From Enterococcus saigonensis (GTDB lineage: Bacteria > Bacillota > Bacilli > Lactobacillales > Enterococcaceae), in NCBI RefSeq assembly GCF_011397115.1, contig NZ_AP022822.1, forward strand, positions 1,787,001 to 1,851,000: 64,000 bases of DNA, written 5' to 3'. A model generated the notes under the pieces. The model was given only the letters and a program-made list of their open reading frames with translations. It was not told the origin of the DNA and made no database searches. Of the stretch, positions 25,554 to 33,742 are shown in pieces; the stretch's first letter is position 1, and each line of letters starts with the position of its first letter. A program made the translations under genes and the position numbers.

Positions 25554-25848
25554 TATTCTTTGTAGCCTGCCCCACGGCGCAATGCGTCCTAGTAATTTGA
25601 AGCGGCGGGGTATTACTGGGATTAGTCAAAAAATGCTGACACAACAATTACGCTAGCTAAAAGAAGATAACATAGTAACGCGAAAGGTCTATCAACAAGC
25701 CCCCCAAAAAGTAGAGTATTCCTTAAGTAGCTACGGAAATAGTCTTTCAGACATTTTAGATAGTTTATGTAATTGGGGAGAACAACATGTGGCTTATTTG
25801 CAAAAACAAGGACAAATAGTTTGCTTAGAAGAAACAAACTATTTGTAA
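25519..25848 (+). pseudogene. HxlR-family transcriptional regulator remnant
   Basis: A plus-strand frame reads LIGGKWKPIIL, RPSNLKRRG, ITGISQKMLTQQLR, then an in-frame TAG (25654-25656) where HxlR proteins have Glu, then LKEDNIVTRKVY, KVEYSLSSYG and LDSLCNWGEQHV, to TAA at 25846. This is a complete HxlR winged-helix domain except for the N-terminus. The ancestral gene was probably divergent from, and regulated, the MFS gene. The nonsense codon and lost 5' end make it a pseudogene. Confidence 0.8.
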
Positions 25849-25853
25849 GTAGC

Positions 25854-25898
25854 AAAAAGAGCTGATGCTAAAAAGTATTTTCTAGCATCAGCTCTTTT
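25854..25898. terminator. bidirectional terminator
   Basis: AAGAGCTGATGCTA / TAGCATCAGCTCTT stem with a 12-nt loop and T runs on both strands, between the HxlR remnant and the Phd-like gene. Confidence 0.9.
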
Positions 25899-25917
25899 AA
25901 TTGTATTTCGCTTATAT

Positions 25918-26433
25918 CTACAGCTCTTTTAAATGTATTTTTTTAATGATTAATTTATCAAATAAACTAGAGGTACTGTCTTGTTCACCAATCACTTCAG
26001 CGACAATAGTTTTACCTTCGTGTTTTTTACGTAACTGATAGACGATTTTGCCACTTTCTTTTAATTCAGAGATCATATCAACTACACCACCAAAGCCGGT
26101 CTTACGCGTAATAAAGCCTAAAGCAACCATGCGTTCGTCTAAATTTTTTGCTGAAATGACAGAACCTGTAATCAAAGCTGTTCGCATTTTTCCTAAAAAT
26201 TCTTCTAAACCGTCAGCTGTTTGCAAATCATCTTCTTCTATTTCTGGACGATTGTGCAATTCTTGCAGTAGATTTTCATATTGTTCTTGGGTCAACATTA
26301 CCCCTGCCACTTTTTCACGATTAAAAACATAAACAGCCGTTCCCGCTTCTCGGGCCTGATTAAAAACATCCATTGGAGATTTTTTCACTTCGGTAATAGA
26401 AGTCGTCGGCACCTCTAACTTTTTCAGTTCCAT
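25918..26433 (-). CDS. Phd/YefM-like antitoxin-fold protein with long C-terminal extension
   Basis: A 171-residue protein. Residues 1-70 look like a Phd/YefM antitoxin N-terminus: SITEVKKSPMDVFNQAREAGTAVYVFNREKVAGVMLTQEQYENLL in two overlapping pieces, with the usual strand-helix-strand pattern. A toxin-binding tail would normally follow. Instead there is an acidic linker and about 90 further residues (GFGGVVDMISELKESGKIVY, EGKTIVAEVIG) that I cannot assign. No toxin gene (RelE, Doc, YoeB) lies on either side. AAGGAGG fixes the start at 26433; 34 more open codons precede it. It is probably a stand-alone regulator, not half of a toxin-antitoxin pair. Confidence 0.7.
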   Translation of the reverse strand: MELKKLEVPTTSITEVKKSPMDVFNQAREAGTAVYVFNREKVAGVMLTQEQYENLLQELHNRPEIEEDDLQTADGLEEFLGKMRTALITGSVISAKNLDERMVALGFITRKTGFGGVVDMISELKESGKIVYQLRKKHEGKTIVAEVIGEQDSTSSLFDKLIIKKIHLKEL

Positions 26434-26610
26434 TTTGCTTCCTCCTTGAAAATTTCCCACTATAGAAAAGGCAGTCAGCCCCGCTGCGCATTTAATATTT
26501 ATCAATTCCATAGCAAAGTAGTTCAACGAACACATTATAGCACATCTACGCTGATATGAGCCAAGAGAATTTTTTCTAAATTTATTTCACATTAGTATAT
26601 TTCCATTCAA

Positions 26611-26656
26611 AAAAAGCTGTAAAATCATAAAAACTTTATGATTTTACAGCTTTTCT
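26611..26656 (-). terminator. terminator of copYZAB
   Basis: 20-bp stem (AAAAGCTGTAAAATCATAAA and complement) with a 3-nt loop, directly after copB. The minus-strand tail is GCTTTTTTTG. Confidence 0.92.
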
Positions 26657-26660
26657 ATTT

Positions 26661-28877
26661 TTATTTTTTTATTTTCAAGGTCATCGCATTAATAGCAACA
26701 ATTACAGTACTTAATGACATTAAAATCGCGCCAACAGCTGGACTCAAAATAATACCGATTGGGGCTAACACACCGGCAGCGAGGGGAATTGCTACAATAT
26801 TGTAACCTGCCCCCCACCATAAATTTTGAATCATTTTGTTACGTGTTTGCTTCGCCAAATCTAAAAAGTGTAAAATATCTTCAGGGTTACTGTTAGTCAA
26901 AACAACATCAGCAGAATCAATTGCAACATCGGTCCCTGCACCAATGGCAATCCCTACTGTTGCACGGGCTAAAGCTGGAGCATCATTGATTCCATCGCCT
27001 ACCATTGCAACTTTTTTTCCTTCTTTTGTCATTTTACTGATAATTTTTTCTTTGCCATCGGGTAATAAAGCAGCATGAAAGTTGTCAATACCCAAATAAT
27101 TGGCTACTGCCGTAGCAGCTTCTTTATTGTCTCCAGTCAGCATAATCGGTTCTACGCCCCGATTTTTTAACGCTTGAATGAAGCTTTTTGCTTCTGGTTT
27201 CACTTTATCTCCCAGGGCAATAAGAGCAATTAATTTTTCATCAACAAATAAGTAGCTTATCGTATTTCCTTGGGTTAAATAAGGCGCTAACGTTTTTTTA
27301 TCAACCGTTTGATTTCTTTTTGTTAACTCTTTGTCGTTTGCGATTAAAACCTGATGATTTTCAACCACACCCGATAAGCCAACACCCGTAATATTTTTTA
27401 AATCTTGCACTTTGAAAACATCAATTTTTTTTGTATCAATATATTTCATAATTCCAGTTGCAATGGGATGATTCGCATTTTTTTCTAAAGCACCAATATA
27501 TTGTAAAGCTTGGTTTTCTTGCCAATCATTCGCTAATATTTCAACCCCAGTGACTGCAAAAGTACCGGCTGTTAAGGTCCCGGTTTTATCTAAAAGAATT
27601 GCATCTAAATCATGGGTGTTCTCAATTGCGTTCCGGTTTTTCAGCAGTAATCCATTTTGAGCTGCTAAAGAGGTCGAACGAGCAACTACAAGTGGAATAG
27701 CGAGTCCCAATGCATGAGGACAAGCAATGATAAATACGGTCACCATTCGATCAAGTGCCATCGGCAAGTCAGCCGCTACAAGCCAAGCGATAAATGCCAA
27801 TATCCCAGCGATTAAAGCGACATAAAAAAGCCACTTCGCTACTTTATCTGACAAAGCTTCCAAATGTGATTTTTCAGCTTGAGCATCTTTTACCATTTTC
27901 ATAACTTTAGCCAAGTACCCATTTTCACCAGTACCTGTTACTTTAATTTGAATGGTCCCTTCGCCATTAACAGACCCACCAATGACTTTATCACCTGTTT
28001 TACGGATTACACCGCGAGATTCTCCTGTCACAGCAGACTCATCTACAGTTGTTTCACCTTTTAAAATTTGACCATCTGTCGGCATTTTATCACCGGCACG
28101 AACAATTAGCGTATCATCTTCATGAACTTCTTGTAACGAGATTTTTTCTTCTTTTCCCGCTGCATTCACCCGTGTCACTGTATCTGGCAATAATTCTGCT
28201 AATTTTTTTAAGGCGCTGCTAGCATTTGACACAGCATTCATTTCAATCCAATGTCCTAACAGCATAATGACAATTAACGTGGCCAATTCCCAGAAGAAAT
28301 CCATCACATGTTCCGTGTGTAAAAAGTGATTGGCAATAAATGCATAAAGGCTATAAATGTAGGATACTGTAATCCCCATCGCAATTAGCGTCATCATCGC
28401 CGGATTTTTCATTTGCAATTCCATCTTAGCTCCACTCAAAAACGGCTGACCACCATATACAAATAGAATTGTAGCTAAAATTAAGACGATATAATCAGAA
28501 CCTGGAAAAGTAAATTGAAAAGGTAAATTAAATCCCATCATCGGAGAAAGAAGAATAATTGGAATTGCTAAAGCTAAAGAAAGCCAAAATTTTTGTTTGA
28601 AATTTCCCATATGCATAGAATGATCCATCCCACCCATATCATGATTCATATGTTTCATATCATGATGTTCATGGTTCATTTCACGATGGTCGGTATGCAT
28701 ATGCTTCATCTCTGACATCGTGTTGTCATGCTTTAATTGGCTATTGTCTATAGAAGCTTGATTTACTTTTTCTTTACTATGGATCTTATTAGGATGTTTT
28801 ACATGTGGCATCTTTTCAGATTCATCATGATTCCTATCGTGCGACATTTTTCCATCTGCTTTTTTTAAGTCTTTCAT
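26661..28877 (-). CDS. copB: copper/silver-exporting P1B-type ATPase CopB
   Basis: A 738-residue P-type ATPase. The first 95 residues are a His- and Met-rich metal-binding tail (HMHTDHREMNHEHHDMKHMN). The membrane ion-binding motif is CPH (Cys386), characteristic of CopB rather than CPC pumps. The phosphorylated Asp430 is in DKTGT, the P/N-domain hinge is MVGDGINDAPAL, and the HP motif is in NHPIATGI. In E. hirae, CopB expels Cu(I)/Ag(I). The ATG at 28877 has AGGGAG 5 nt upstream; a GTG one codon earlier is less likely. It follows copA by 2 nt. Confidence 0.95.
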   Translation of the reverse strand: MKDLKKADGKMSHDRNHDESEKMPHVKHPNKIHSKEKVNQASIDNSQLKHDNTMSEMKHMHTDHREMNHEHHDMKHMNHDMGGMDHSMHMGNFKQKFWLSLALAIPIILLSPMMGFNLPFQFTFPGSDYIVLILATILFVYGGQPFLSGAKMELQMKNPAMMTLIAMGITVSYIYSLYAFIANHFLHTEHVMDFFWELATLIVIMLLGHWIEMNAVSNASSALKKLAELLPDTVTRVNAAGKEEKISLQEVHEDDTLIVRAGDKMPTDGQILKGETTVDESAVTGESRGVIRKTGDKVIGGSVNGEGTIQIKVTGTGENGYLAKVMKMVKDAQAEKSHLEALSDKVAKWLFYVALIAGILAFIAWLVAADLPMALDRMVTVFIIACPHALGLAIPLVVARSTSLAAQNGLLLKNRNAIENTHDLDAILLDKTGTLTAGTFAVTGVEILANDWQENQALQYIGALEKNANHPIATGIMKYIDTKKIDVFKVQDLKNITGVGLSGVVENHQVLIANDKELTKRNQTVDKKTLAPYLTQGNTISYLFVDEKLIALIALGDKVKPEAKSFIQALKNRGVEPIMLTGDNKEAATAVANYLGIDNFHAALLPDGKEKIISKMTKEGKKVAMVGDGINDAPALARATVGIAIGAGTDVAIDSADVVLTNSNPEDILHFLDLAKQTRNKMIQNLWWGAGYNIVAIPLAAGVLAPIGIILSPAVGAILMSLSTVIVAINAMTLKIKK

Positions 28878-28879
28878 CA

Positions 28880-31072
28880 CTACTCCCTCTTTTCTAGTTT
28901 TAATCGATTAAGACTAAGTGAGTTTAATAATACACTGACTGAACTAAATGCCATCGCTCCTCCAGCAATAATTGGATTTAAGAATCCTAGCGCAGCAAAA
29001 GGAATACCAACCGTATTGTAAACAAACGCCCAGAATAAGTTTTGTTTAATTTTTTTTATTGTCCCTTTAGATAATTGTAACATTTGATCTAGATACATTA
29101 AATCACTATGAATCAACGTTACATCAGCAGTTTCCATAGCAATGTCTGTTCCACTCCCCATAGCAATCCCTACATCAGCTAATGCTAAAGCAGGCGCATC
29201 GTTGATGCCGTCACCTACCATGCCAACCAAAATACCTTTTGCTTGCAACTCTGCTATTTTGGCAGACTTTTCGTCTGGCATAACTTCGGCAAAAATATTC
29301 TGCTCAGCTATTCCTACTTGGGAGCCGATAAATTCAGCTGCGACTTGGTTGTCACCAGTTAGCATATATACTGTAATACCATGTTTTTGTAAAGTCGCTA
29401 TTGCCGCTTTGGAAGTCGTCTTGATTTCATCTGCTACTGCTACGGCACCTAAAATTGTTGTCTCATTAGAGATTAACATGACAGTCTTGCCTTCTTTTGT
29501 CCATTGGTGCAGTTTGGAGAGATAATTTCCACTATCTTCTTTATCAGCCATAAGTTTAGGATTCCCAACAAAATAAGTTGTGCCCTTTACCTGTCCAGTA
29601 ATGCCTAATCCAGGCAATGATTCAAAGTGGTTAATACTTTCCTCTTTTATCTCTCGTTTATGACCATAATCCACAATAGCAGTTGCTAAGGGGTGTTCTG
29701 AAGCTTTCTCTAAACTAACCAAAATGGCTAATAAATCCACTGTAGCTAACTGTAAATCTGTGACTGCTGGTTTTCCTTTTGTAATTGTTCCCGTTTTATC
29801 TAGGACAATCGCATTTAGTTGTGCAGCTTGTTCTAAAACTGCGCCCCCTTTAATTAAAATCCCATTTTTAGCTCCTAGTCCGGTTCCAACCATAATGGCC
29901 GTGGGCGTTGCAAGTCCCAGAGCACAAGGACACGCAATTACTAAAACAGCAACGCTATGCATTAAAGCCGCTTGCCAATCACCACTCACAAGTCCGGTCA
30001 CAATTAATGTTACCACAGCAATTACTAAAACACTGGGTACAAACACTGCTGAGATTTTGTCGGCAATTTGCTGAATTGGCGCTTTTTGCCCTTGTGCTTC
30101 TTCAACCATGCGAATAATGCGAGCTAAAACTGTTTCATCGCCGACTTTTAAGGTCTTAATGACCAATTGCCCAGTATTATTAAGCGTTCCGCCAAAAACT
30201 GTACTATCGGTTGTTTTTGTTACGGGCATGCTTTCACCTGTCAACATACTTTCATCAACAGTCGTTTTACCACTAACAACAATGCCATCTACTGGAATTT
30301 GTTCGCCAGGTCGGATAATAACTTTCATACTTTCTTTAACTGCGGCAATTTCAACTTCACTTTGACTACCATCTTCATTTAAAATACGAGCTACTTTAGC
30401 TTGTAACTGCATAAGTTGTTTAATAGCGGAACTCGTTTTATTTTTCGCAGTAGTTTCTAGATATTTTCCTAATAAAATTAAAGCAATAATCATACCGCTA
30501 CTTTCAAAATAAAGCTCATGGGGATTTCCACCTAAAAAGCCATTATAAAAACTTAAAAGAAACGCTGCCGTAGTCCCTAAAGAAACTAGAACATCCATAT
30601 TAGGTGCCTTTGTTTTTAAAGCGTGATACGCTCCTTTGTAAAAACGCAGACCGACTCCAAATTGAATGGGTACAACTAAAATCAACTGAACGATTGGACG
30701 ATGAAAAAAGTGTACCCAAGGCGTATTAAACCCAAGAAGCATTGCAATCATCGCAATCATTAATGGTGCAACTAAAACGGCACTCATCACTAAATCTCGA
30801 CGCATTCTTTGGATACGTGCCAGCTTTTTGTCCGCTACTTGTTGTCGGTGCTCTTGGTCATCTAAAATTGCACCATAGCCGATATTTTCAACACTTTTGA
30901 TTAGATCATCTGCTGTTGTTTCACTAAATTGGACCGTTGCTTTTTCCGTAGCTAAATTAACATTTGCATGTAACACTCCTGGTTGTGCCTTCAATTCTTT
31001 TTCAACCCGAGCTGAACAATTGGCACACGTCATGCCAGTAATGACAAAACTTGCAACTTGTTCATTATTCAT
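28880..31072 (-). CDS. copA: copper-transporting P1B-type ATPase CopA
   Basis: A 730-residue Cu(I) ATPase. One N-terminal HMA domain has GMTCANCS (about residues 13-20). The membrane ion-binding motif is CPC (Cys381, Cys383). The phosphorylation site Asp425 is in DKTGT, with SEHPLATAI and MVGDGINDAPAL further on. It starts within the copZ stop codon (TAATG) and runs into copB, so translation is coupled along the operon. In E. hirae the direction of CopA transport was debated; homologues are exporters. Confidence 0.95.
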   Translation of the reverse strand: MNNEQVASFVITGMTCANCSARVEKELKAQPGVLHANVNLATEKATVQFSETTADDLIKSVENIGYGAILDDQEHRQQVADKKLARIQRMRRDLVMSAVLVAPLMIAMIAMLLGFNTPWVHFFHRPIVQLILVVPIQFGVGLRFYKGAYHALKTKAPNMDVLVSLGTTAAFLLSFYNGFLGGNPHELYFESSGMIIALILLGKYLETTAKNKTSSAIKQLMQLQAKVARILNEDGSQSEVEIAAVKESMKVIIRPGEQIPVDGIVVSGKTTVDESMLTGESMPVTKTTDSTVFGGTLNNTGQLVIKTLKVGDETVLARIIRMVEEAQGQKAPIQQIADKISAVFVPSVLVIAVVTLIVTGLVSGDWQAALMHSVAVLVIACPCALGLATPTAIMVGTGLGAKNGILIKGGAVLEQAAQLNAIVLDKTGTITKGKPAVTDLQLATVDLLAILVSLEKASEHPLATAIVDYGHKREIKEESINHFESLPGLGITGQVKGTTYFVGNPKLMADKEDSGNYLSKLHQWTKEGKTVMLISNETTILGAVAVADEIKTTSKAAIATLQKHGITVYMLTGDNQVAAEFIGSQVGIAEQNIFAEVMPDEKSAKIAELQAKGILVGMVGDGINDAPALALADVGIAMGSGTDIAMETADVTLIHSDLMYLDQMLQLSKGTIKKIKQNLFWAFVYNTVGIPFAALGFLNPIIAGGAMAFSSVSVLLNSLSLNRLKLEKRE

Positions 31073-31281
31073 TAGAGCACCTCAGTTGGATAGCCCGCCG
31101 CAGTGACTGCTGCAATAATTTTTTCATCGGTTAATTGGCTATCATCATATTTCACCACACCATTATTTTTCTTCAAATTAATTTTGACTTTTTTCACGCC
31201 CGGTAACGCCTTAATCGCACCTTCTACGCGTGCAACACAGTGTTCACAACTCATACCACTAATATTAAATGTTTGTTTCAT
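31072..31281 (-). CDS. copZ: copper chaperone CopZ
   Basis: A 69-residue HMA-domain chaperone that carries Cu(I) to CopY and the ATPases. The Cu-binding motif is GMSCEHC (MxCxxC, about residues 9-15), and the ferredoxin-like fold pattern VKKVKINLKKN follows. Its stop overlaps the copA start. It lies 17 nt downstream of copY. Confidence 0.95.
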   Translation of the reverse strand: MKQTFNISGMSCEHCVARVEGAIKALPGVKKVKINLKKNNGVVKYDDSQLTDEKIIAAVTAAGYPTEVL

Positions 31282-31298
31282 TCTAATTGCCTCTTTTC

Positions 31299-31748
31299 TT
31301 AATGATTTATTTTAACTTGATGTTGACTACACTCACATTGGCCGGGAATACAATTACACGCTATATTCTCTACTGGTGTTTTAGCTGCCAACGCTGTGTT
31401 AATTGCCGCTATATCTGTGGCCGTCAACTGAGCCTCGTTGACTAGATCAGCGATTGTCATACCAATCTTTTGGGCACAAATATGAGAAAAAAGGTTTTCT
31501 GTCGCACTGCGAACAGTTGCTTTTTCAGATACGTTAGGATAATAAATGAATCTCTTTCCTTCTGATTCACTACGAATCACTTCTTTTTTACTCAAGCGAC
31601 CCAAAAGTGTTTTGACAGTGGCCAATTTCCAATCCATCTTATCTCCCAAAATCGCGGCAATTTCATGAGCAGTCGCAGAATTTAATGTCCATAACACTCG
31701 CATGACTTCCCACTCTGCATCACTAATTTTCACAGGTTCTATTGTCAT
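31299..31748 (-). CDS. copY: copper-responsive repressor CopY
   Basis: A 149-residue repressor of the BlaI/MecI/CopY family. The N-terminal winged helix (ISDAEWEVMRVLW, ATVKTLLGRLSKKE) binds cop boxes. The C-terminal CxCxxxxCxC motif (CNCIPGQCEC, about residues 131-140) holds zinc in the repressing state and is displaced by Cu(I) delivered by CopZ. Two perfect TACANNTGTA boxes lie directly upstream. It is the first gene of copYZAB. Confidence 0.96.
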   Translation of the reverse strand: MTIEPVKISDAEWEVMRVLWTLNSATAHEIAAILGDKMDWKLATVKTLLGRLSKKEVIRSESEGKRFIYYPNVSEKATVRSATENLFSHICAQKIGMTIADLVNEAQLTATDIAAINTALAAKTPVENIACNCIPGQCECSQHQVKINH

Positions 31749-31765
31749 TTTATCGTCACCTCGTT

Positions 31766-31821
31766 TACAGTTGTAATCTCAACTTCTTGTTAAGTTTACA
31801 ACTGTAAACGAAAATGGTCAA
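31766..31821 (-). promoter_or_regulatory. cop promoter with two CopY boxes
   Basis: -35 TTGACC (31816-31821), 17-nt spacer, -10 TAAACT (31793-31798). Two CopY operators match TACANNTGTA: 31797-31806, overlapping the -10 and spacer, and 31766-31775, between the start point and the ribosome binding site. This paired layout matches the E. hirae cop operon. Confidence 0.92.
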
Positions 31822-31852
31822 GAAAAAACCTCACTTTTTTCAAATGAGGTTT
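31822..31852 (-). terminator. terminator of the aldose epimerase gene
   Basis: AAACCTCA / TGAGGTTT stem followed by TTTC on the minus strand. It directly abuts the cop promoter -35, so readthrough from the epimerase gene would run into the cop promoter. Confidence 0.82.
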
Positions 31853-31861
31853 AGTATTAGT

Positions 31862-32851
31862 TTAAAAAACTAATTTAAAAGTACTTTCCATCGAATACGG
31901 TTCATCTGGCGTTAACGTGATACTTCCAAATTGTGGATAAATTTCTGTTCCAGGAACTCCTTGAGGTTCAATTGCAACGGCACCATGATTAGCCATAACT
32001 CCGTTTTTCATCTCTGTCCCCGCTTCTGCTGTACCTGTCGTGTAAATGACAACTGCCGGAGCCTGAGTTATCAGCGTTAAAGCAACCTTTCCATCTGGTG
32101 AGGTTAAAGTCAAAGCTTCCTCTGCATCATCTTCAATTAAAAACGGATCATCTAACAACGTTTCACCAATTTTATTCTCTGAAATAAAATCAAATTTCGT
32201 ACCAGCGACGGCAACTTTTTCTCCTGTTGTTGTAACATCATTATTTGTTTTAGCAACAAATTTAGCGTTAATTTGTAAAAGATGTTCATCAATTGCTTCA
32301 CTTGGGGTACCTGTCAAATTATAATAACCATGATTCGTTGGGTTAAACAGAGTTGCTTTATCAGTTGTCGCTTCAAATTTAAAGCTATATTGGTTATCAT
32401 CTGATAAAGTATAGGTGACTTTTGCTACCACATTGCCGGGAAATCCATGGTTACCATCTTCATCTTCTAAGGTGAAAACTACACCAGCTTTATTTCCCAA
32501 ACTAAAGGTTTGGGCTTGCCAGTCACGCAAATCAAATCCTTCAAAACCACCATGTAGTGTATTTCCTTTTTGATTTGCTTCTGTTTCATAAATAGTTCCT
32601 TCTAATTCAAAACGAGCTCCTGCTATACGACCAGCTACTGGACCAATTGCAGCATTATAATAACTATTTTCTTTGTAGTCTGCGATTGTTTTACAACCAA
32701 CTAATACATCTCGTAAAGTATCATCAACGGGCACTACTAAAGAAATCGAACGCGCCCCAAAAGGATGTAATCCTAAAACTACCCCATTTTCATTTTTCAC
32801 TTCATAATATGTTCCCAGTTCCTTACTCTCTAACTTTTCAACTGTTGCCAT
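31862..32851 (-). CDS. galM: aldose 1-epimerase (galactose mutarotase family)
   Basis: A 329-residue galactose mutarotase-fold enzyme that interconverts alpha and beta anomers of hexoses. Features: GARSISLVVP near the start, NTLHGGFEGFD with the active-site His (about residue 95), NPTNHGYYNL with the second catalytic His (about 168), and AVAIEPQGVPG with the catalytic Glu near the end. I choose the second ATG (32851) because AAGGAG is 8 nt from it and only 2 nt from the first. No galK or galT is nearby, so it may act on sugars generally. The promoter is near-consensus. Confidence 0.85.
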   Translation of the reverse strand: MATVEKLESKELGTYYEVKNENGVVLGLHPFGARSISLVVPVDDTLRDVLVGCKTIADYKENSYYNAAIGPVAGRIAGARFELEGTIYETEANQKGNTLHGGFEGFDLRDWQAQTFSLGNKAGVVFTLEDEDGNHGFPGNVVAKVTYTLSDDNQYSFKFEATTDKATLFNPTNHGYYNLTGTPSEAIDEHLLQINAKFVAKTNNDVTTTGEKVAVAGTKFDFISENKIGETLLDDPFLIEDDAEEALTLTSPDGKVALTLITQAPAVVIYTTGTAEAGTEMKNGVMANHGAVAIEPQGVPGTEIYPQFGSITLTPDEPYSMESTFKLVF

Positions 32852-32908
32852 TTTCATCGCTCCTTATGTCGCTTCATTTAACTAAAAAAGCCTTTTCAAT
32901 TTATCTTT

Positions 32909-32937
32909 AGTATAGCGATGACAACTAAGAACGTCAA
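32909..32937 (-). promoter_or_regulatory. sigma-A promoter of galM
   Basis: -35 TTGACG (32932-32937), 17-nt spacer, -10 TATACT (32909-32914) on the minus strand. Confidence 0.8.
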
Positions 32938-33068
32938 TTTATTTAGTAACATTTAGTAAATTTATTTTAATTAAAATTTTAAATGGATTATCCATTATTT
33001 CTCTTTTAAAAAACTTGCTTTGATCTTTTATTCTTTATTATCCAGTGCTTCCTAATTTTCATTAGCTA

Positions 33069-33102
33069 AAAAAAAAACGTATCTTCAACAGAAGATACGT
33101 TT
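33069..33102 (-). terminator. terminator of the tRNA operon
   Basis: AAACGTATCTTC / GAAGATACGTTT stem with a 4-nt loop and a long T run on the minus strand, just after tRNA-Gln. Confidence 0.92.
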
Positions 33103-33107
33103 AAAAC

Positions 33108-33178
33108 TGGGGTAGCTGGATTCGAACCAACGCATGAGGGAGTCAAAGTCCCTTGCCTTACCGCTTGGCTATACCCCA
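33108..33178 (-). tRNA. tRNA-Gln (anticodon TTG)
   Basis: A full cloverleaf on the minus strand: acceptor TGGGGTA pairs with TACCCCA, the anticodon arm reads GGGACTTTGACTCCC with TTG at the centre, and the T arm holds GGTTCGAATCC. CCA is not encoded. It is 4 nt downstream of tRNA-Tyr and cotranscribed with it. Confidence 0.95.
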
Positions 33179-33182
33179 ATGG

Positions 33183-33263
33183 TGGAGGAGAGTGGATTCG
33201 AACCACTGAACCCTAAGGAACGGATTTACAGTCCGTCGCGTTTAGCCACTTCGCTACTCCTCC
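33183..33263 (-). tRNA. tRNA-Tyr (anticodon GTA)
   Basis: A class II tRNA with a long variable arm: acceptor GGAGGAG pairs with CTCCTCC, the anticodon arm GGACTGTAAATCC holds GTA, and the T arm is GTGGTTCGAATCCAC. CCA is not encoded. First gene of the Tyr-Gln pair. Its G34 is a queuosine target, relevant to queH in this window. Confidence 0.95.
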
Positions 33264-33291
33264 GAAAGGTTTTAATCAACCTGACTTAGTT

Positions 33292-33320
33292 ATAATACAA
33301 AAGATAACTAAAAATTGCAA
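33292..33320 (-). promoter_or_regulatory. promoter of tRNA-Tyr-Gln
   Basis: -35 TTGCAA (33315-33320), 17-nt spacer, -10 TATTAT (33292-33297), about 30 nt upstream of the mature tRNA-Tyr 5' end. Confidence 0.75.
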
Positions 33321-33350
33321 GTGGTAATTTCAATTTTTTTTACAGAAATT

Positions 33351-33581
33351 TTAGTCATGCAAATTATGTTGCAATAATACGGCTTCTACCGCTAAATCTA
33401 AGGATTTATAAGCGCCTAAATCATCTTCACCTAAGAAAGCTTCGTAGTTTTTTTCACCCATTGTCAAGATTTCACCAATAACTTTTTTGCCAATTGATAG
33501 TTGGTTAACAATGTAATTTTTACCTTTAATATCTTTTTTCACTTCTTCTACTTTAACTTCAATATCTTTTTTCTTTGTCAT
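33351..33581 (-). CDS. DUF2969 family protein
   Basis: A 76-residue soluble protein, rich in Lys and Glu at the start (KKKDIEVKVEEVKK). The DUF2969 pattern IGKKVIGEI, FLGEDDLGAYKSLDLAVEAVL and a C-terminal HNLHD is seen. This family is confined to lactic acid bacteria and relatives and has no known function. GAGGTGAGAAGC precedes ATG 33581. The longer open frame upstream lacks a better start. Confidence 0.78.
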   Translation of the reverse strand: MTKKKDIEVKVEEVKKDIKGKNYIVNQLSIGKKVIGEILTMGEKNYEAFLGEDDLGAYKSLDLAVEAVLLQHNLHD

Positions 33582-33647
33582 GCTTCTCACCTCGCTAAAG
33601 TATTTTAGCACATTCTTATCTTGTTTGGTATAAAAAGGAAATGAAAA

Positions 33648-33725
33648 ACCCAAACAAGGGAGACTTACTTGGTCTTTTTAGTTTTATTACACTAAATAAG
33701 AACAGTACGTATCTTTTGTTTGGGT
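33648..33725 (-). repeat. 78-nt inverted-repeat element, copy 2, doubling as liv-acuB terminator
   Basis: Ends ACCCAAACAA (33648-33657) and TTGTTTGGGT (33716-33725) are perfect 10-nt complements around 58 nt that can form inner hairpins (AGAC / GTCT, TTATT / AATAA). The minus-strand 3' arm continues GGGTTTTTC, so it can terminate the operon. Total length equals that of the element after ffh, and the ends match it at 8 of 10 positions. Confidence 0.6.
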
Positions 33726-33742
33726 GAACTTCCATCAAAGTC

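Noticed and set aside
25918..26433. Classical type II toxin-antitoxin locus
   Set aside because: Only an antitoxin-like N-terminus is present; neither neighbour is a toxin.
29142..30382. Long open frames on the plus strand opposite copA
   Set aside because: They mirror the codon structure of copA, lack ribosome binding sites and give no recognisable protein.
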